A DNA stretch of 64,000 nt from Marinitoga piezophila KA3 (GTDB lineage Bacteria; Thermotogota; Thermotogae; Petrotogales; Petrotogaceae). The stretch covers positions 1-64,000 of the forward strand of contig NC_016751.1 in NCBI RefSeq assembly GCF_000255135.1, read 5' to 3'. Position numbers and translations under genes: made by a program. Below the pieces are notes generated by a model. The model searched no databases. It was given only the letters and a program-made list of their open reading frames with translations, and was not told where the DNA came from. This document shows, piece by piece, positions 58,661 through 64,000 of the stretch (position 1 is its first letter; every line of letters starts with the position of its first letter).

Positions 58661-59831
58661 GAATATTAATTTTTTGAAAACAAGAAATATTAATTATAAA
58701 ATAAAAATAGACAATGATATATTTGAAAATTTAAATAATAAAAATGCAAAAAAGATTTTTGAAGTTCATTATGGAAGTGATATCTTAATAGAATTTTATG
58801 ATAATATAGATAATTTAAAAGATACTTTTTTAATTAGTTTTGATAAATTGTTAAGGGAATATACAGGAATACCTTCTAAAGATAGTGAAGAAATAATATT
58901 TGAAATCTTAAAATATGTAAAAACCGAGATAGATTTAAAAGATACTATAGAGGAATTAAAAAGAATATTTGAAAATATATTCCAGTTAAAAAAAACCGAG
59001 ATTTATTTATTCAAAGATAATAATAATGTAGATGAATTAAAAAGAGCATTAAATATAAAATATATTGAAGAATTTAAAGAAGATGGAATCATAATAAATA
59101 ATAATATAATGAATATTCCATTTAAAGTCGATGGGAAGAACTTTTTGTTATTTGAATTGATAAAATCCAGAGAAAAATCTTATGATATTATCGATTACAT
59201 TGTTGTAAAGAATATAAATGAATATATATCAAAAACCATAGAAACCTCATATTTAGAAACCAGATTTGAAAAAATATTGGATAAATCTTTAAAGGTTTTA
59301 ACGAGGATTTTAGAGGCAAGAGTGCCTGGTGCAGAAAAACATTGTGAAAGTGTTTATAAAGCTGCAATAAAAATTGGCGAAAAATTGAATTTAACCACCA
59401 AAGAACTCAAAGATTTAAAATTTGGTAGTATGATTTTTGATATAGGAAAAATAGGTATTCCTGAAAAAATATTGTTAAAAAAAGAAGAATTAACCAATTC
59501 TGAAAAAGAAGAAATAAGAAAACATGTAATATATGGGTACGAATTAGTTTCTAAAATTCCAACAATTCCTGATGGAGTAAAAGAAATAGTTTTATATCAT
59601 CATGAAAAATGGAATGGAGAAGGGTATCCGTATGGGTTAAAAGGAGATGAAATACCTATTCTAGCACAGATAATAGGACTTTTAGATGCGTATTATTCGA
59701 TGTTAGAGGATAGACCGTATAGAACTAAAATTCCGAAATCCAAAGCTATTGAATTAATTGAAGATTATAGTGGCGTATTTTTTAATTCACAATTGGTCGA
59801 GCTATTAAAAGAGGTGGAATCATATGAATAA
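58632..59831 (+). CDS. Degenerate HD-GYP domain protein
   Basis: A 399-residue protein. Residues 1-215 are an unrecognised sensor-like region with beta-strand patterns. The C-terminal part follows the HD-GYP cyclic di-GMP phosphodiesterase fold: KHCESVYKAA with the first His, HVIYGYEL, YHHEKWNGEGYPYGLKG with the GYP motif. The key HD pair reads IFDIGKIGIP, with Phe269 replacing His. The later D-x-x-D-A is DAYYS, with Tyr355 in place of Asp. Loss of two metal ligands makes it a probable non-catalytic c-di-GMP sensor or partner. It overlaps the cyclase gene by 29 bases. Confidence 0.87.
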   Translation: MTSIKNLILENINFLKTRNINYKIKIDNDIFENLNNKNAKKIFEVHYGSDILIEFYDNIDNLKDTFLISFDKLLREYTGIPSKDSEEIIFEILKYVKTEIDLKDTIEELKRIFENIFQLKKTEIYLFKDNNNVDELKRALNIKYIEEFKEDGIIINNNIMNIPFKVDGKNFLLFELIKSREKSYDIIDYIVVKNINEYISKTIETSYLETRFEKILDKSLKVLTRILEARVPGAEKHCESVYKAAIKIGEKLNLTTKELKDLKFGSMIFDIGKIGIPEKILLKKEELTNSEKEEIRKHVIYGYELVSKIPTIPDGVKEIVLYHHEKWNGEGYPYGLKGDEIPILAQIIGLLDAYYSMLEDRPYRTKIPKSKAIELIEDYSGVFFNSQLVELLKEVESYE

Positions 59832-60477
59832 AGAGATATTTTTCTATTTTTTGCTGACGCATCTTGTAGGCGATTATGTTTTTCAAAATGGATATATTGC
59901 AAAATATAAAAATTCTAAACTTAAAGTTTTAATACTTCATGTTTGTATAATATTCTTATCAATGATTATTCTAATGTATCCAAGTTCATTGAAAATAAAT
60001 AATTTGATAGTAATTATAACCTTGACAATAATTCATTTTGCTATTGATACAATAAAATTTAAAAATAGAACTAAAAAAGTATTTAATACCCATACATATT
60101 ATATTATAGATCAAGTTATGCATTTTTCTTCCTTATTAATGGCGAGTTTTTTTTACGAAACTGATCATTTTCTCATCTCTCAACAATATGTAAAACTCAT
60201 AGCTGTAGGATTATTTAATGCATATTTTGTTAGTTTATTGTTCTATATGATTGATGGATTTTCAAAACCTTATACAAGAGATTATCTTGGATACTTTTTT
60301 CGGTTTTCGTTACCCTTTATAAAATATTATGGGGATATGTACTTCTTAATAGCTTCAATTATATTTATAACGTTTTCCATAGTAATATTTTTAAGAAATA
60401 ATACAGAAAATATAAAATCAGAGAGTGGACCTTTAGCTTTAAGTATAATTATAACTTATTTATCCATATGGAGGTGA
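59824..60477 (+). CDS. DUF3307 family membrane protein
   Basis: A 217-residue membrane protein with about six helices, with the DUF3307 start FYFLLTHLVGDYVFQNGYIAKYK followed by HFAIDTIKF and YIIDQVMHF. In other bacteria DUF3307 genes often follow regulator genes, but the function is unknown. It overlaps the degenerate HD-GYP gene by 8 bases, and GAGGTGG lies upstream of its ATG. It is followed 4 bases later by the FecR protein gene. Confidence 0.8.
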   Translation: MNKEIFFYFLLTHLVGDYVFQNGYIAKYKNSKLKVLILHVCIIFLSMIILMYPSSLKINNLIVIITLTIIHFAIDTIKFKNRTKKVFNTHTYYIIDQVMHFSSLLMASFFYETDHFLISQQYVKLIAVGLFNAYFVSLLFYMIDGFSKPYTRDYLGYFFRFSLPFIKYYGDMYFLIASIIFITFSIVIFLRNNTENIKSESGPLALSIIITYLSIWR

Positions 60478-60481
60478 TGTT

Positions 60482-62629
60482 ATGTTTAAAAAGTGGGGAG
60501 TATTTCTTTTGTTTATGTTGTTGTCAATTACATTCTTTTCTGAAATTACTGTAACAACAGAAACACAAACTATTTATGTTGGTGAAAGTGTTAACATTAC
60601 AGTAAGTGTAGATGATTCAGCAGTAACTCATTTATATGTAGATGTAACCAATGGTGGTTTTGATGATCCTTTTATTCTTTTTGATGGTTTTGATTTAGTG
60701 GATGGAACAGCAAATCTTGTGTTTTTAGCTCCATTAATGCCTGGAAAAGCAGAATTAGTATTTTATAATGAAGATAAAACACTTGAGAAAAAGATAGAAT
60801 TTGACATTTTAGAAGAAAAAATAGAAATGCCAGAAACATCGCTTATAATTCTTGAAAAAGAAGGTAATGTTCTTTATAAAGAAGCAGATTCAGATGTTTG
60901 GGATTCTATAAACAGTGATACGGTTATAAAAGAAAATTCGGAATTATTAACTTTAAAAGATGGATATATACATCTAAAAGAACCTGAATTAAATATAGAA
61001 ATAAAAGTTTCACCTGAAACACAGTTATACATAAAAAAGTTAAGAGCTTCAGAAAGTGGAGATATTGATATTGAATATGAACTTAAAAAAGGTGCAACAG
61101 TAAATAAAATAAACGAAATTTTAGCTCCAGGTTCCAAATATTTAGTGGGTTCTGGTTCAGTAGTTGCTGGTGTAAGAGGTACAGAATTTGGTTTTGAAAA
61201 AAAGGGTAACAATACAAATATAAGAACATTTGAAGGTACAGTTTACACAATGGTAAATAATAAACTATTCCCTGTAAAAGCTGGAAATATGTTTAATTAT
61301 TCTCCACAAAATCCAAATCCACAACTTGAAAAATTAGACATGCCTATAGAAGATTATGAGAAAAATTTAATGCCTGAAAAAAAGCAGGAAGAACAGAAAC
61401 CTGAAACCAAAGTTGAAGAGAAAAAAGAAGAAAAAGTTGCTGAAGAAAAAAGGGAAACACCTGTTGCAGAAGAACCTGCTGCCGCACCTGTAAAAACAAA
61501 AGCAAATTTAGGAAACATATCCTTCGGGAAACAAACAAAGGGTAATAGTACATATTTAGTATATTCATTTGCACCTAATTTTGATATAGGTCCATTTGGA
61601 ATAGGAATAGGTTTCAATGCATACCAGGAAAGCATAGACGGTCCATTATATTATGGAATACCTTCAAAAGAAGCAACTTCCCAGGATTTATGGAGTGCAA
61701 TATCAATTAATTATTTAAAACTTGATTTCCCAATGTTTTATATAAGATACGGTGTAAGTCCTTCATATACAAAGGGATTAGGGTTATTTATGAATAATTA
61801 TTCAATACCTTATTCAAGAGTTTTTGATACTGAATTAAGATTTGGAGGATTAAAGTTAGGAATGCATATTCCTTATGAAGTTACATCATTAATGCCATTT
61901 AATTATCAAAAAACATCAAATCTTATGTTTGGCTATGTTGATATGGATTTGGGATTATTTAATACAGAAATAACAGGTATTTATAATATGTCAGAAGAAG
62001 ATCTTAAAGACAATGAATTAAAACAAGCTATATTAGCAACATTATATAAAAAGATATTCTTTATAAAATTTGGTGTAGAAACTGATGTTGTTTATTCAGG
62101 TGATGATACACTAACTTATGGATTGCTTATAGGTCCTATGATAGATTTTCCTCCATATTTCCAGTTTATGTTTGGATTTGATTACTTATCAGATGGTTTT
62201 AATATGGAATATGTCGGACCATATTACGAATATAATGTTGCAAATGGGAAATATATGGACTTAAATCAGGAAAAATCTATGGGTTTAATAGGAAAATCAT
62301 ATTTAACAATAGCTCCATATTTAAATATTACTCTTGATTATAATAGGCCGTTTAGCAATGCAAGAGATGGATTGTTAAAAGGGAATATGACTGTTAAAAT
62401 CCCGGCATTAGGAGGACTTCCCGAATTAACGGCAGGATTTAGTTATATCCAGTGGAAATTCCTTGAAGATGATACAGTTGATAGTATATTCCTCAATAAA
62501 AATACATGGGTTCAAGGATTCATATATTATCCAGTATTAGAAAATTCAGGAATTATTTATTCAATAAGTTATGATGTAGAAAAAGATGAATTTGAATATA
62601 CAATTAACTTTGAAACGATTGAATTCTAA
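60482..62629 (+). CDS. Exported FecR-domain protein with C-terminal beta-barrel-like region
   Basis: A 715-residue secreted protein. Residues 1-19 are a signal peptide. Next comes an Ig-like part (VTTETQTIYVGESVNITVSVDD). Residues about 120-285 form a FecR domain, with VLYKEADSDVWDSIN, ENSELLTLKDGYIHL and VAGVRGTEFGFEK. A charged, Pro/Glu/Lys/Ala-rich linker spans residues about 300-340. Residues 345-715 are rich in alternating beta strands with Tyr/Phe, resembling an outer-membrane barrel of the toga. FecR domains bind glycan or sense signals. It could connect the outer sheath to peptidoglycan, an inference. It is part of the cyclase/HD-GYP operon. Confidence 0.82.
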   Translation: MFKKWGVFLLFMLLSITFFSEITVTTETQTIYVGESVNITVSVDDSAVTHLYVDVTNGGFDDPFILFDGFDLVDGTANLVFLAPLMPGKAELVFYNEDKTLEKKIEFDILEEKIEMPETSLIILEKEGNVLYKEADSDVWDSINSDTVIKENSELLTLKDGYIHLKEPELNIEIKVSPETQLYIKKLRASESGDIDIEYELKKGATVNKINEILAPGSKYLVGSGSVVAGVRGTEFGFEKKGNNTNIRTFEGTVYTMVNNKLFPVKAGNMFNYSPQNPNPQLEKLDMPIEDYEKNLMPEKKQEEQKPETKVEEKKEEKVAEEKRETPVAEEPAAAPVKTKANLGNISFGKQTKGNSTYLVYSFAPNFDIGPFGIGIGFNAYQESIDGPLYYGIPSKEATSQDLWSAISINYLKLDFPMFYIRYGVSPSYTKGLGLFMNNYSIPYSRVFDTELRFGGLKLGMHIPYEVTSLMPFNYQKTSNLMFGYVDMDLGLFNTEITGIYNMSEEDLKDNELKQAILATLYKKIFFIKFGVETDVVYSGDDTLTYGLLIGPMIDFPPYFQFMFGFDYLSDGFNMEYVGPYYEYNVANGKYMDLNQEKSMGLIGKSYLTIAPYLNITLDYNRPFSNARDGLLKGNMTVKIPALGGLPELTAGFSYIQWKFLEDDTVDSIFLNKNTWVQGFIYYPVLENSGIIYSISYDVEKDEFEYTINFETIEF

Positions 62630-62638
62630 GGTGATTGT

Positions 62639-63907
62639 ATGATCAACTGTTTAATGAAAGAAATGAAAATTGTAGGACTACAAATAAAACAAGAAGTATA
62701 TGGAGAAAAAAATGAAAAAGCTATAACCATAGATGATAATATAAAAATATATACAGAAATAGAAATAAAAGATTTAGAAAAAATTTTAACTTTGAAAAAT
62801 ATGTTTTATAATATTTCTCAAGATAAAGCTGAAGAAATATTTAGTACAAAATGTCATAATAAAAATATTTTGGAATCTGTTAATCTAATTACTGAAAACT
62901 TTAAATTAGAAAGCATATTAAAATCAATAGAAGAAACTATAAGGAATCTCTTAAACTCAGATGGAGCAGCTATATTATTGTATAATGAAGAAAAAGATGT
63001 CTTAAATTTCTATGTAACTTCTGGTGGCGCAAGTGGTAAAATTGAAACCATTGACGTTCCAATAGATGATTCAATAGCCGGAGAATGTTTTTTAAAGAAA
63101 GAAACAATTATAATTAATGACACAACCAAAAGCAAAAAACATTTTAAAAAAACAGATGAAAAATCAAAATATCATACAAGAAACTTAATTGCAACACCAT
63201 TATTTTTTGAAAACGAAGTAATAGGAGTTTTAGAAGCTGTAAATAAGAAAAAAGGGAAATATACAGATCAAGATAAAGAAATTATGGAAATATTTTCATC
63301 ATTAATATCAAATAAGTTAAAAAACTCAAAAGTATATGATGATTTAAGTAGCACAATAAAAGGATTAATTCAGGCTGTTGCAACTGCAATTGATTTGAGG
63401 GATAATTATACCCATACACATTCAAAAAATGTTTCTGTTTTGGCAGTTGAAATAGCTAAAAAGCTTGGATATAATGACTCATTTATTGAAGAGCTTGAAA
63501 TTGCTGGATTATTACATGATGTTGGAAAAATTGGAATTCCGGATAATATTTTAAATAAACCATCTAAATTAACAGATGAAGAGTATGAAATTATAAAATC
63601 TCACACAATAATAGGTGCCAATCTATTATCTGATATAGACTTTTTATCTAAAAATATACCTTTAGGAGCACTGGAACATCATGAAAAAAATGATGGAAGT
63701 GGTTATCCAACTGGTAAGAAAGGTAATGAAATTTCGTTATTTGGTAAAATATTAGCTGTAGTTGATATATATGACGCATTAACAGCAAAAAGAATATATA
63801 AAGAACCATGGCCTAAAGAAAAGGTATTAAAAATCTTAGAAAAAGATTGTCCAAAAAAATTTGATTGTGAAATAGTAGAAGCTTTAAAAGAAACTGTAAT
63901 GGCATAA
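62639..63907 (+). CDS. GAF-HD-GYP cyclic di-GMP phosphodiesterase
   Basis: A 422-residue cytoplasmic protein. Residues about 85-235 are a GAF domain (IRNLLNSDGAAILLYNEE, ARNLIATPLFFENEVIGVLEAVNK-like RNLIATPLFF). Residues about 245-420 are a canonical HD-GYP domain: HTHSKNVSVLAVEIA, LLHDVGKIGIPDNIL with the intact His-Asp, KSHTIIGANLL, LEHHEKNDGSGYPTGKKGNEI and VVDIYDALTAKRIY. All metal ligands are present, so c-di-GMP hydrolysis is likely, gated by a GAF ligand. It is the last gene of the operon and contrasts with the degenerate HD-GYP at 58632. A terminator follows. Confidence 0.93.
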   Translation: MINCLMKEMKIVGLQIKQEVYGEKNEKAITIDDNIKIYTEIEIKDLEKILTLKNMFYNISQDKAEEIFSTKCHNKNILESVNLITENFKLESILKSIEETIRNLLNSDGAAILLYNEEKDVLNFYVTSGGASGKIETIDVPIDDSIAGECFLKKETIIINDTTKSKKHFKKTDEKSKYHTRNLIATPLFFENEVIGVLEAVNKKKGKYTDQDKEIMEIFSSLISNKLKNSKVYDDLSSTIKGLIQAVATAIDLRDNYTHTHSKNVSVLAVEIAKKLGYNDSFIEELEIAGLLHDVGKIGIPDNILNKPSKLTDEEYEIIKSHTIIGANLLSDIDFLSKNIPLGALEHHEKNDGSGYPTGKKGNEISLFGKILAVVDIYDALTAKRIYKEPWPKEKVLKILEKDCPKKFDCEIVEALKETVMA

Positions 63908-63938
63908 AAAGGGGGATTTTCCCCCTTTTTATTTTTAT
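63906..63938 (+). terminator. Terminator of the signalling operon
   Basis: An 11-bp stem AAAAAGGGGGA / TCCCCCTTTTT, overlapping the stop codon, with an ATTTTTAT tail. After it, a TATAAT at 63949-63954 and GGGAGG near 63990 announce a gene beyond the window end. Confidence 0.92.
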
Positions 63939-64000
63939 AGTGATATGGTATAATTGAAGAGATAGAATTTTATAATAATACGTTTTTGGGAGGTATTTTT

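Overview
The window looks like a piece of chromosome from a member of the Thermotogota, most likely the Petrotogaceae and close to Marinitoga. This rests on the AT-rich composition, strong GGAGG-type ribosome sites with many GTG/TTG starts, the resemblance of several proteins to Thermotoga families (DnaN, endonuclease V, ferritin-like protein, FabK, DUF1015), abundant '-SE' type signal peptides on exported proteins, and a sulfur-trafficking locus that fits a sulfur-reducing anaerobe. The assignment is inferred from remembered family features, not from a search. No rRNA, CRISPR array, prophage or insertion sequence was seen. Genes are closely packed and separated by many hairpin-plus-T-run terminators.

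Layout. 0.1-5.6 kb: dnaA, then msrA on the opposite strand, a SagB-type nitroreductase, and a minus-strand operon dnaN-ispF-nfi-small protein. 5.7-12.7 kb: a GDPD phosphodiesterase, a ferritin-like protein, an LPP20-type lipoprotein, a D-2-hydroxyacid dehydrogenase, phoH (apparently starting with ATT), a membrane HD phosphohydrolase, ybeY and a DUF1015 protein. 12.7-19.3 kb: a sulfur locus. An ArsR repressor and TDT-family exporter sit divergent from tusA, a YeeE/TsuA-type transporter, an exported rhodanese and a TusD/TusC/TusB-like trio, followed by a dihydrolipoamide dehydrogenase and a regulator made of an ArsR-like HTH fused to a TusA domain. 19.4-31 kb: sfsA, an HD hydrolase, threonine aldolase, a two-gene half-permease pair, a Nudix hydrolase, MutL/GlmL-like protein with an aminotransferase, murA, a degenerate GGDEF protein, a GH3-like exported protein, a HAD phosphatase and tRNA-Ala(GGC).

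31-39.5 kb: a Cas4/Dna2-type iron-sulfur nuclease divergent from a UPF1/IGHMBP2-type helicase, then a fatty acid operon fabF-degV-fabZ-fabH-like-fabK-fabD whose KAS III-like member has Phe in place of the catalytic Cys. 39.6-49.4 kb: pcp, an Rpn nuclease with a likely internal gene, aroF-aroA, sbcD-sbcC and a large exported beta-propeller protein. 49.6-56.5 kb: tRNA-Met(CAT), a small orphan gene, apt-pgi-coaE, an orphan sugar-binding protein, a TetR regulator, and pit with its DUF47 partner. 56.6-63.9 kb: a signalling operon with a CHASE2 nucleotide cyclase, a degenerate HD-GYP protein, a DUF3307 membrane protein, a FecR/beta-barrel protein and a canonical GAF-HD-GYP protein.

The most promising loci are the sulfur-relay cluster with its HTH-TusA regulator, the Rpn gene-within-gene, the split Dna2-like pair, the Cys-less KAS III and the ATT-started phoH.
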